Assembly (NCBI GenBank): GCA_031256795.1
Contig: JAIRPW010000036.1
Coordinates: 1-64,000, forward strand
Source of the DNA: Zoogloeaceae bacterium
GTDB lineage: Bacteria > Pseudomonadota > Gammaproteobacteria > Burkholderiales > Rhodocyclaceae
Direction of reading: 5' to 3'
DNA length: 64,000 bases
Below the pieces are notes generated by a model. It was given only the letters and a program-made list of their open reading frames with translations. It was not told where the DNA came from and made no database searches. Shown one piece after another: positions 20,201 to 29,246 of the stretch (position 1 is the stretch's first letter; every line of letters begins with the position of its first letter). Position numbers and translations under genes: made by a program.

Positions 20201-20767
20201 TTATTTCTTTTTGCTAGGCGTAGCCGCAGCAGCAGTCGCGCCAACCGCCTTGACCGTAGCATTGGTCGCGGCGGCAACATTGGCTTCCGCAATTTCGGAA
20301 ACTTGCTTGGCCGCCTTGGAAAGGCTGTCAAACGCGGAGTTGGTCGCGGCGACAGCAGACTTCAGCGCGGCAACAGCCACATCAGAGCCGACCGGAGAAG
20401 ATTTGCTGATCTGCTCCAGAAGAGCAGAAGATTGTTTTTGCCAATCCGCAAAATTGGCCGCCGCCTGACGGGCAATGTTTTCCTTGGCTTGATCGGAAAT
20501 CTCATAAATACTGCGCGTATAGGCCACAGCCTTTTCCACATTGGGCTGCGCGAGGGACGCTTGCAGGGAAAGCGCTTCCTGCGGATCCTTCACATTCAGC
20601 AGCGCCTTGGTGCTGGTCACGGAATCTTCCAGCACGGAACGCGCGGTGTTCAGATTCAGAGCTGCAACACGCTCAGCGGAATCCAAAGCGGTAGCGGCCA
20701 GGGAAAGCATGGAATCAACCACCGCCTTGTTGGCGGCAGCAAATTGTTCAGAAGAAGAAAAAGTCAT
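20201..20767 (-). CDS. Phasin family protein (PhaP-like)
   Basis: MTFSSSEQFAAANKAVVDSMLSLAATALDSAERVAALNLNTARSVLEDS..YTRSIYEISDQAKENI; GGAG Shine-Dalgarno precedes 20767. Track start is 20782. Confidence 0.9.
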   Translation of the reverse strand: MTFSSSEQFAAANKAVVDSMLSLAATALDSAERVAALNLNTARSVLEDSVTSTKALLNVKDPQEALSLQASLAQPNVEKAVAYTRSIYEISDQAKENIARQAAANFADWQKQSSALLEQISKSSPVGSDVAVAALKSAVAATNSAFDSLSKAAKQVSEIAEANVAAATNATVKAVGATAAAATPSKKK

Positions 20768-20797
20768 TGCGAAAAACTCCATCAGTGAGAAGTAAAA

Positions 20798-20832
20798 ATC
20801 CTGTCAATGTTGCAACGCAACATTGACAGGAT
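20798..20832. repeat. Perfect inverted repeat, 16-bp arms, 3-nt spacer
   Basis: ATCCTGTCAATGTTGC-AAC-GCAACATTGACAGGAT upstream of the phasin gene. Confidence 0.95.
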
Positions 20833-20859
20833 GTTAAAAGAAGGAAAAATTATCGTCAA
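20831..20859 (-). promoter_or_regulatory. Candidate sigma70 promoter of the phasin gene
   Basis: Minus strand TTGACG-N17-TAACAT; -35 5/6 and -10 4/6 matches, overlapping the edge of the inverted repeat. Confidence 0.5.
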
Positions 20860-20922
20860 GCTATTTTTATACGTTCTTCAAAATTCACCTCTTAGCGCTA
20901 CCGCCCAGCCAAAGCGCCACGC

Positions 20923-21432
20923 TCAGAGACTGCGGATTCTCTCAATCAGGGCGCTGGTAGAACGATCATGTACAAAAGGAATGGAGAACACCCCCCCCCC
21001 GCGCGCAAGCACATCGGACGCACCCACAATGCGCTCAACTGGCCAATCCCCGCCCTTAACCAAAACTTCCGGCTGAATTGCCCGAATAACGGCTAGCGGC
21101 GTGTCCTCCTCAAAACCACAGACCATATCTACGGAAGCCAAAGCGGCCAGTACAGCCAGACGGTCTGTCAATGTATTCACAGGCCGGTCCGCGCCTTTCC
21201 CCTGCCGTTTCACGGAGGCGTCCGAGTTGACAAGCACAATCAGCGACGCGCCCAGCGCGCGCGCCTGCGCAAGATAGGTAATGTGTCCGCGGTGCAAAAT
21301 ATCAAAGCAGCCGTTGGTCAAAACGCGAGGTCTAGGCAAACCAAGCGCATGTTCCAAAAAATCTCCGGAAGAGCAAATTTTTCGCTCAAATAACGGCACG
21401 GGGGGGGAAGCCGCGTCAAAAGTCTGCGTCAT
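20923..21432 (-). CDS. rfaE2: D-glycero-beta-D-manno-heptose 1-phosphate adenylyltransferase
   Basis: LTNGCFDILHRGHITYLAQARALGASLIVLVNSDASVKRQGKGADRPVN, nucleotidyltransferase signature. Confidence 0.93.
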   Translation of the reverse strand: MTQTFDAASPPVPLFERKICSSGDFLEHALGLPRPRVLTNGCFDILHRGHITYLAQARALGASLIVLVNSDASVKRQGKGADRPVNTLTDRLAVLAALASVDMVCGFEEDTPLAVIRAIQPEVLVKGGDWPVERIVGASDVLARGGGVFSIPFVHDRSTSALIERIRSL

Positions 21433-21474
21433 AAGTATTTCTCAAGATTTGTTGCTCGCTTTCGTACTTACGTA

Positions 21475-23892
21475 TCACCGCAAAATTTTCTCTGGCGGGA
21501 GATACTTGAGCAGAATTTCCTGTAGATGCGAAACGATAATAGGCTTGGACAAAAAATCATTCATCCCCGCCTGAATAAATCCGGCGCGCGCCTCATGAAT
21601 CGCGTTGGCAGTCAGAGCCACGATAACGGAACGCTCGTGCCGCCCACCCAAAAGACGAATCATGCGCGTGGCTTCCAGACCGTCAATTTCCGGCATCATG
21701 TGATCCATAAAAATAATGTCATATTCATTTGCGCTGGCCATATCAACCCCTTCTTGCCCGCCATGCGCCAAATCCACGCTAATACCATACTTGCCGAGCA
21801 ATCCCGCGGCAACCGACAAGTTAACTTGATTGTCGTCAATTACCAAAACATGCGCGCCGCACGTGCTGAAAGAACCCACTTTCACGCCCTGATCGCCGCT
21901 CAAACTCCGGTAATGCTCGTGCCGGACACGTCCATTGAGAACGTCCGCAAGCGTCGTGATTAGCACCGGACGCTCCAGTATCTCGCCATTGCGCACGGAT
22001 AATTTACTGCTGCTGCTTTGCTGCAAAAAGATAAATCGTACATTCGGAAACTGTTCGGCGAGGCGCGCGAATGAAATATCTACCAAAGCATGACTGCATT
22101 GCCCTTTTTCCAGAACGTGCATCGCCTCGTTTTCACTGCGCGCCGCAATATAGTTCATGGATAAAGCGCCGAGCATCTCGCTTAACGCTTCGGCATTGCA
22201 TAGAAGCGGTTCATAACAAAGCACATGCCCGAAATTTCCAGGATGATCTATCCGGGCGACCCGTGTATCGCCATCCGTTTTCTGATGGCCGCAGAAAATA
22301 TGCCAGGAAAAAGTAGAGCCTTTGCCGTACACGCTCTCCACGCTAATTTCCCCATGCATCAAATCAATGAGCCGCTTGGTAATCGCCAGACCAAGTCCCG
22401 TACCCATAATACTGCGATTTTTTTGAATATCCAGCCGCTGAAAATCACCGAATAGCTTACTCATATCCTTTTCACGAATACCAATTCCGGTATCACGCAC
22501 GGAAAAGCAAAGTTTCACTACATCGGCGCCTTCCATAAAAGCACGAATATCAGGCCGGTCTTCTATTTTTTCTATCCAGACCCGCAAACAAATTTCTCCA
22601 TCGCGCGTGTACTTGATCGCGTTATTCAGAATATTGGTCAGAACCTGGCGGATGCGAATATCATCGCCGACCAACATCATCGGAATATCTGGAGAGATAA
22701 TAATATTCATCGCTACGCGCGACGTTTCCATGCGCATCCCTGCCATACTAACCGTATCATAAATAAAGGAAGAAAAATCAAAGGAATGAATATTGATTTC
22801 CATCTTCCGCGCTTCAATTTTGGAGAAATCTAAAATGTCATTGATAATTCCCAAAAGCGACATCGCCGAACTGCGTACGGTCATGGCGCGCGCGGTTTGC
22901 GCCGCATCCAACGGGTTAACAAGCAGCAATTCCACCATGCCAATAATAGCGTTCATCGGCGTGCGTATTTCGTGACTGACAGAAGCAAGAAACTGGCTTT
23001 TGGCAAGAGTCGCCTTTTCCGCAGCTTCTTTCGCTTCAACCACAGGAGTAATGTCAATCCATTCAAAACAGCGCGCGATGCTGTTTTCGGACATCGGCGC
23101 GGAACGTAGAGCAAACCAGCGCTTTTTCCCATGTATAGTCGCGGAAAATTCTTTTTCCACAAATCCTTTACGCTCTAAAACCTCCTGGAAGACGGTTTTC
23201 AACTCACTGCTTGGGAAAATATCCAACAAAGGGCGGCGCTGCTTGTACAAACGCTTCGGAATCCCCAGCCATTCCGTCAGGGAAACGCTAATATAGCGCG
23301 CAGCCGCAGCCGCGTCGCTAATCAGCATATAGCTAGGCGTAGTCGCCATCATGGTTTCAAATACCTGACTGTTATTCATCAGGGAGCGTACTCGCCGTAC
23401 AATTACCGTCATTCCTCCAAAAAGCAGAAGAGAAAATACGTTAAACCCTAGAAGAAAAAATACTGGCGCTCCCGTGCCGAATTCAGACAGACGCCCTTCC
23501 AGCACAAAAAACATAAATAAAAACAAAATATTGGACAAAACGACGAATAACAAAAACGCCCATAAATCAAGATAAACAAGACCAATGACTGCCGCGGCAA
23601 CCGGAATAATCGCGTAATCAAACAACTGCGCGCGCGTTAAATCCGCGCCCACAATCATAAGCGCATTGACCAGAACGATCAAAAAAGGACTGAGCCATGC
23701 CTGAACATGCAAACTGCAATAGCGATAGCAGATCAGCAGCAATATCGCAATTAAAAATCCCAATATTACATACCAAGACATCTGCCGCATGGCAATATAA
23801 AGCGTGAACAACGCGATCAGACTCAACGTAAAAGTCTGAATGGAGCGGCTGAAAATCCCTTCTTCGCTCAAATCAAAGACGTAACGCTTCAC
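21475..23892 (-). CDS. Hybrid sensor histidine kinase/response regulator (TM region, PAS-like, HisKA, HATPase, degenerate receiver-like, receiver)
   Basis: FLASVSHEIRTPMNAIIGM H-box, NNAIKYTRDG N-box, DTGIGI and GTGLGLAI G-boxes, C-terminal VLVIDDNQVN..IIFMDHMMPEIDGL REC. Confidence 0.93.
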   Translation of the reverse strand: MKRYVFDLSEEGIFSRSIQTFTLSLIALFTLYIAMRQMSWYVILGFLIAILLLICYRYCSLHVQAWLSPFLIVLVNALMIVGADLTRAQLFDYAIIPVAAAVIGLVYLDLWAFLLFVVLSNILFLFMFFVLEGRLSEFGTGAPVFFLLGFNVFSLLLFGGMTVIVRRVRSLMNNSQVFETMMATTPSYMLISDAAAAARYISVSLTEWLGIPKRLYKQRRPLLDIFPSSELKTVFQEVLERKGFVEKEFSATIHGKKRWFALRSAPMSENSIARCFEWIDITPVVEAKEAAEKATLAKSQFLASVSHEIRTPMNAIIGMVELLLVNPLDAAQTARAMTVRSSAMSLLGIINDILDFSKIEARKMEINIHSFDFSSFIYDTVSMAGMRMETSRVAMNIIISPDIPMMLVGDDIRIRQVLTNILNNAIKYTRDGEICLRVWIEKIEDRPDIRAFMEGADVVKLCFSVRDTGIGIREKDMSKLFGDFQRLDIQKNRSIMGTGLGLAITKRLIDLMHGEISVESVYGKGSTFSWHIFCGHQKTDGDTRVARIDHPGNFGHVLCYEPLLCNAEALSEMLGALSMNYIAARSENEAMHVLEKGQCSHALVDISFARLAEQFPNVRFIFLQQSSSSKLSVRNGEILERPVLITTLADVLNGRVRHEHYRSLSGDQGVKVGSFSTCGAHVLVIDDNQVNLSVAAGLLGKYGISVDLAHGGQEGVDMASANEYDIIFMDHMMPEIDGLEATRMIRLLGGRHERSVIVALTANAIHEARAGFIQAGMNDFLSKPIIVSHLQEILLKYLPPEKILR

Positions 23893-24881
23893 TTTATCTC
23901 CCCTTCTTCTGTCGCTGGAAGAAAATCGGGCGTTTCCTGCGCGCGCCTTTCCGGATATTCCACTCCCTCTGGGAAAACAAAGTCCACCGCGTTCGGCAAT
24001 ACAAGATAATTTTGTTCCAACTGAAAAGAAAATTCACCGTCTGGAGATACCGCAAAAAGATCTTCCGATTGAATTGCCATATGCCGAAAACGATAATGCT
24101 CAATATACTCCGGCCATTTATGATATTCCCCTTTTACATAATCCATGACAACACGCGGGAAAATCAGAGAAGGAATTTTCTTCCACAAATAAAGGTCTAG
24201 CATTCCGTCGTCCGGACGCGCTTCCGCGACAGGCTGCGCGTAAAATCCATGACAAGGCTGATTGGCAATCAGGCCGCTTTTATAAGCCCCTTCCAGCCGC
24301 GTTTCTCCGTCCAGAACAATCTGATATTCCTGCGTCTGCCCCACATGAAATCTATGACCGACGAGCGAACACAAATACGCGAGAGAAGACGGCAGCATCT
24401 GATACCGATCACGCAAATCAATATAGCGCAAAAATAACAGCGCCTCCATGCCAAAAAGCGAAAAAGAAAGCGCGTAACCACAATCGCCGCAATGAATTAC
24501 GTCCAGGCGGCGCGCCTTGGCAAACAAAATACCGCTCACGGAATTAAAAAAATGCGACTGGCGCTCGCCAAAAACGCGGATAAAAGCATTGTCTTTCCCA
24601 AACGGACAATACGCCAACTGCGTGTTGGGCAATTCCATGACGCCGTTAAGCGCCTCATAAAGCGTTCCCACACCGCCCACCGCCACAACCCGCACGAGTT
24701 CTGGCGCGTTTTGGCAATAACGCTGAACAAATCCCACGGCGTCCCGTTGCCAGCGGGTGACGTGGATATCGTAGGAAAGATGCGGATAACGCGCGAAACA
24801 ATGGGCGATCTCCGCCTGAATTTCCGACAACCGATCTCCAATGCCTTTCAGGGCGGGATTGATGATGAATAGATATTTCAT
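23889..24881 (-). CDS. Diacylglycerol/lipid kinase-fold protein with atypical catalytic motifs
   Basis: MKYLFIINPALKGIGDRL..AVGGVGTLYEALNGVM..CPFGKDNAFIRVFG..RPDDGMLDLYLW..SPDGEF; overall DAGK layout, but GGDGT reads GGVGT. Confidence 0.72.
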   Translation of the reverse strand: MKYLFIINPALKGIGDRLSEIQAEIAHCFARYPHLSYDIHVTRWQRDAVGFVQRYCQNAPELVRVVAVGGVGTLYEALNGVMELPNTQLAYCPFGKDNAFIRVFGERQSHFFNSVSGILFAKARRLDVIHCGDCGYALSFSLFGMEALLFLRYIDLRDRYQMLPSSLAYLCSLVGHRFHVGQTQEYQIVLDGETRLEGAYKSGLIANQPCHGFYAQPVAEARPDDGMLDLYLWKKIPSLIFPRVVMDYVKGEYHKWPEYIEHYRFRHMAIQSEDLFAVSPDGEFSFQLEQNYLVLPNAVDFVFPEGVEYPERRAQETPDFLPATEEGEIK

Positions 24882-24888
24882 GCGCCGC

Positions 24889-26697
24889 TTACTCCATCCT
24901 CAAGTCCCGCCCCGTCAAACGATGGGTCAATACTTCCGCGAGAAACGCGGCGTGCCGCTCAATTTCCTTGTCTACCGCCCCGGAAAAAGCGAAGAAAATT
25001 CCGCCGCGCAACCCATCTTTTGTCCGTAACGCCATGGCGCATACAGAAGATGCGCCGACCATCATTTTTTCACATGCTTCTGGAACGGACTTCTCGCCCG
25101 ATTCATTCTCTCGCGCAAAAGGCGACGGGAGATTCGCTTGCTTTAAAGAGACAATCTCCGCTGATTCTCCCTCTTCGGTTTGCCCTTCTTCTCCCGCGCG
25201 CAACCATACCGGCAAAAGCGCGTTATCCGCCTCCGTGAGCAGATATTCCCAATCTTGCGCGCAATTTGTTCCTTTTTTGACGCCTGTCGCGTCACAGCAA
25301 AAGACCTCGTTCAACGCGCCTGTTTCCCTGTCGCGCAACCGCAGAGAAACCCAGTCTGCGCCAAAAACCGCGCGCGCGCGCGGCGCGAACTCCTGAAAGA
25401 ATGCCGCAAGATCACTATCCGGCGTCAGAAGGTCTTCCACAAAGAGATGAAAGTCCAGCATTTTTTTGGGCCATTCTTCTGTCCTGTGCCGACATTTCAG
25501 TTTTTCCAGCATCTGATAAAAAGAAGTGACGAACCAACCGATCTCCCCCATGTTCTCCTGTGGCTTTAGGATAGAAGCGCGTTGAAAATCAAAGGATTTT
25601 GTCACTTCGCTGATAAAACGCAGAGGAAGAAAGGCGATGCGTGTTACATAGGAAGAAAGCCAGAAAAAGAAAAAACCAAACAGCAGTATGGCGAAAAGCG
25701 TAACCAGAAACATTTCAATCATGGAGCGATAGAGCGTGTTCAGCGGCAAAATGGCCGCTACCCAGACCGTTTCTCCAAAAGCCTCCAGCGTTACCGGCTC
25801 AAAGCTAATCATGGAAGCGCCCATGTCAGAAAGATTGATATTTTCCCGTTCCAGAAATAACGGCTGCTTCGTTCTAAAGGCCTCTTGAATCCGATTCCAG
25901 TGAGAAAAACCCATTTCCCCCATATCTTTTCTGGCGTCTTCAATCGCGATTCCCGGAGCCGCCGTCAATTTCATATCATCAGAAAATAATACAGAAGTCG
26001 CCTTATTGTCCGGGAAAAACAAAATATCCATGATGCGGCCATCCGCGCCCACGCACCCCACTACCTTGCCATCTTTGAACAAAGGAATCACGACGGAATA
26101 AGAACTAACCGGCCCTGAGCCATCCTTGTAGTCATAGATCAGGCCGTCGTTGATATCAATATAATCTCGCGCTCTTTGCACCGCGTTCGTATACCAATAA
26201 GACTCCAGCGGATTGTCCAAGGTGGTTTCATCCATATCCGGTATCATGACCACCATACCTTCCCGGTTGCGCGAATAAGAGCGAATAAAGCGACCGGAAG
26301 GCGCGCCGGGATACCCGTCTCGATCTTCGGCGTCTCGCCCGTCAAAAGCATTCGGCTCATAGGCAAGCCAGGCATTAAAAACCAGATTATTCTGCGTTAG
26401 CATCCGTTGCAGAGTTTGCTCGCCCACACGCCGCGCGTTCGGTTGACTCGTATCTACGCGCTCTAGCGCCGCCGCCGCCGCCTTGGCCGTTAAATACACG
26501 CTCTCCAGTGAACGCTTCAGGTGCGCCTCGTTAAAACGCGCCGTGTCACGCAACAAACGCCCCGCCACATCCGCCCGCTCCTCATAAGCGAAAAACAGAA
26601 TGTACGCGAGTAAAACACAAAAAAGCGTCATGAACGGCAGCATGACCAGCAGCAGGAAATTCTGCCAAAGCGCGCTTTTCATTGAGGTTCTGTTCAT
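24889..26697 (-). CDS. Cache-domain membrane sensor with C-terminal GAF-like region, no recognisable output domain
   Basis: N-terminal TM, ~270 aa periplasmic PDC/Cache region (WYTNAVQRARDYIDINDGLIYDYKDGSGPVSSYSVVIPLFKDGKVVGCVGADGRI), second TM, GAF-like C-terminus. Confidence 0.75.
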   Translation of the reverse strand: MNRTSMKSALWQNFLLLVMLPFMTLFCVLLAYILFFAYEERADVAGRLLRDTARFNEAHLKRSLESVYLTAKAAAAALERVDTSQPNARRVGEQTLQRMLTQNNLVFNAWLAYEPNAFDGRDAEDRDGYPGAPSGRFIRSYSRNREGMVVMIPDMDETTLDNPLESYWYTNAVQRARDYIDINDGLIYDYKDGSGPVSSYSVVIPLFKDGKVVGCVGADGRIMDILFFPDNKATSVLFSDDMKLTAAPGIAIEDARKDMGEMGFSHWNRIQEAFRTKQPLFLERENINLSDMGASMISFEPVTLEAFGETVWVAAILPLNTLYRSMIEMFLVTLFAILLFGFFFFWLSSYVTRIAFLPLRFISEVTKSFDFQRASILKPQENMGEIGWFVTSFYQMLEKLKCRHRTEEWPKKMLDFHLFVEDLLTPDSDLAAFFQEFAPRARAVFGADWVSLRLRDRETGALNEVFCCDATGVKKGTNCAQDWEYLLTEADNALLPVWLRAGEEGQTEEGESAEIVSLKQANLPSPFARENESGEKSVPEACEKMMVGASSVCAMALRTKDGLRGGIFFAFSGAVDKEIERHAAFLAEVLTHRLTGRDLRME

Positions 26698-29246
26698 GCT
26701 CCATTTCCAGAATCGTTTTCCGCGCCAACGGCGAGCGCGGAGACAAGGCTGTCAATCGCCGCGCCCGCGCCCTCGTAGTCAATATTATCCAGAAAAGCGG
26801 CGATCTCCTTTAGTTTTTCAGTTACCGTCTGCGCATCCAATCCCGTTGGCAAGACATAGTCATTGCTTTGCGCCCTGTCAATTTTCTCTGTTGCCAGCGC
26901 AAGATCATAGACTTCCACCGCCTTGCGCGCATCTGTCAGCGTCGCCCGCAATCCCTCCAGATTTCCCGTACCCCGCGCAGACTCCGCTTCTTCACTCTTT
27001 CCGGCATTTCTATCCGGCATAGCGAACAGCAAAGCATCCAAAAACTCCTGAATGCTTGCCCTCAGGGCGGGGTAATCCCGCACGCACGTGTCAACATCCT
27101 TCGATTTCGCGGCATTTTCCAGAACAAAGGCCTGTTCGCCCAACATAAAAGCGCCGATATTATTTAATACGCCCTTGCAGCCGTGCACTTCAATGGCAAA
27201 GGCAGTCATATCCCGCGCCGCGACTTGATCCGCCATTTTTCGCAGTGAGAAACTCAATTCCCGCGCCGCGAGCGGCATCATATTGATATAAATATCCACA
27301 TTGCCGCTCAGCATCTTTAAGGCCCGGTCAACTTCCAGGCCGGGAATTGCGCGTACCGCATTCAGGAAATTGACGCTCTCCTGAATTGACAATTCATCAG
27401 AAGATATGCCCGCTTCGCTTTCCCCCGCGTTCTCGTTCTTTTCCACAGCAGCTGGCCTGCGCGCGGAATCTTTTCCGGCCATACCGCCAAAAGCCATGCG
27501 CGCCGTTCCTTGCGCCACAATCTCCGCGCGCGTAGCGGAATTCGCCTCATTGCGCGCAATCAGCCGCTCCAGCCGCCTGGAAATAAAATTCAGAATTTCG
27601 TCATCCGAAAACGCAGGATGCTTCTCGCGATCAAATTCCAGCATGACATAGAAACGCAAACGGTCTTCCACGCGCATCGGCAAAATACAAAGTGAAGATG
27701 TTTTCGGCGCGACCGGCGTCAGGCCGCAGCGTTCCAGAAACACGGCGCTCAGCGACAGATACTTTCGCCCTTCCAGCCAGGGCGACAGAGCTTCATGCCC
27801 AGAAAATTCAGGGGCGCTGGAAAAAGAGCTGACATAAAAATCACTCGCCATCCCACTGACCGCGACTAGCCGCGCCTGCCCGCCCGCCAACAGGATAAGC
27901 CGCGCAACGCTTGCCCCCATTCGGACACGCAAAACACGCAAAACCTGCTTGAGCGCATCCTCGAAACACAAACTTCCATAAATAAGCCGGGAAATATCCA
28001 GATGAATTTCCAGCTGCTCGCGCATTTGGACAAAATAACGCTTCTGTTCCGCAAAATATTGCTGAAGACCGAAAAGCTGGCGTGCCAAACGCCCAATTTC
28101 GTCTCTTCGCTTCAAATAGGGAATGCGCCCGCTTATTTTTTCTTTGCCGATATTTTCAATCACCGAAAAAAGATTTTCCAGCGGACGCGATACAAAAAGG
28201 ACAAGAAAAACAAAAGCGAGCACCAGCACACACAACATGCCCAGCAAAATTATCACGACCGGACGCAGCGTGCGCGACAACCCATATCTGGCCAGCGCAG
28301 AAGGCAAGGCAGAGTACAGAAACAACGGATCTCCGCTCCATTCCTGCAAACTTGCGGGCCTAATATAGGCAACAGCCTCATTCTCAAAAAATACGGAAAA
28401 CGTATCCTGAAAAAAGAAATCCCGCTTTTCCCGCATTGCTTTTTCGACTTCGGACACATGGGAAAGCCCCAACTCCTGAATGGAATATTTCGTCAAGCTC
28501 TCCGCGTCGGTCTCCAAAATCCTTCCGTCCTGAGAAAACAAAACGGACATAAACCGCCCGGTATTGTTTTCTGTATCCAAAAATATCTCTCGTCCCGCCG
28601 ACTCGCAGCCCACCGCTCCCACGACCACGCCATCCCGAACAATCGGGGCGCTCATCACAAAAACGCCGCGCGCATCGCCCGCTTTCTCACGCGCGCGATT
28701 CAAAGCGCTATACAAACGCCGACTTCTTTTCGGTACGTTATACCACTCGCTAGTCTCTGGATTCATCAAGGCGTCATCCACCTCTCCTGCGCGAACAACC
28801 TCAGTTCCCCGTCGCGTATAGGCGCGAATATAACGGGACGGCAGGCGCGCCTCCGTCTCCTCAAAACGATCTGGCTCATAGACAACCCATGCCGAACGGA
28901 TATGCCGATTTCTAAACATATCCCTGACAATCCCTTCGCCTAAACTATGGCGCGCCTCAACACTCAGACGCCCGAAATCATCCGCGGCGGTCTGCACTGA
29001 ATTGCGAACGTCCGTAACCGCGCCATTCAGAATTTCCTCATTGATCGCCACGATGCCGCGCACACTACGCGCGGCGTCCTCCTCAATGCCGCGCAACACA
29101 CTCCAAATAATGGAAATCGAGAAAAATAAAAAAACCAACAGGGAAAACGGCAACATGGCAAAAGCGAGTTTTCGCCAAAGCAGGGAAACATTACGTGATG
29201 TCATGGCCGCCGTTCCCATTCCCTTTTTGTATTTCGCTCGCGTCAC
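26694..29246 (-). CDS. Cache-HAMP-GAF-Hpt sensor protein
   Basis: Cache region (WYNVPKRSRRLYSALNRAREKAGDARGVFVMSAPIVRDGVVVGAVGCESAG), HAMP-like linker, GAF-like region, C-terminal Hpt with FAIEVHGCKGVLNNIGA. Confidence 0.78.
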   Translation of the reverse strand: MTRAKYKKGMGTAAMTSRNVSLLWRKLAFAMLPFSLLVFLFFSISIIWSVLRGIEEDAARSVRGIVAINEEILNGAVTDVRNSVQTAADDFGRLSVEARHSLGEGIVRDMFRNRHIRSAWVVYEPDRFEETEARLPSRYIRAYTRRGTEVVRAGEVDDALMNPETSEWYNVPKRSRRLYSALNRAREKAGDARGVFVMSAPIVRDGVVVGAVGCESAGREIFLDTENNTGRFMSVLFSQDGRILETDAESLTKYSIQELGLSHVSEVEKAMREKRDFFFQDTFSVFFENEAVAYIRPASLQEWSGDPLFLYSALPSALARYGLSRTLRPVVIILLGMLCVLVLAFVFLVLFVSRPLENLFSVIENIGKEKISGRIPYLKRRDEIGRLARQLFGLQQYFAEQKRYFVQMREQLEIHLDISRLIYGSLCFEDALKQVLRVLRVRMGASVARLILLAGGQARLVAVSGMASDFYVSSFSSAPEFSGHEALSPWLEGRKYLSLSAVFLERCGLTPVAPKTSSLCILPMRVEDRLRFYVMLEFDREKHPAFSDDEILNFISRRLERLIARNEANSATRAEIVAQGTARMAFGGMAGKDSARRPAAVEKNENAGESEAGISSDELSIQESVNFLNAVRAIPGLEVDRALKMLSGNVDIYINMMPLAARELSFSLRKMADQVAARDMTAFAIEVHGCKGVLNNIGAFMLGEQAFVLENAAKSKDVDTCVRDYPALRASIQEFLDALLFAMPDRNAGKSEEAESARGTGNLEGLRATLTDARKAVEVYDLALATEKIDRAQSNDYVLPTGLDAQTVTEKLKEIAAFLDNIDYEGAGAAIDSLVSALAVGAENDSGNGA

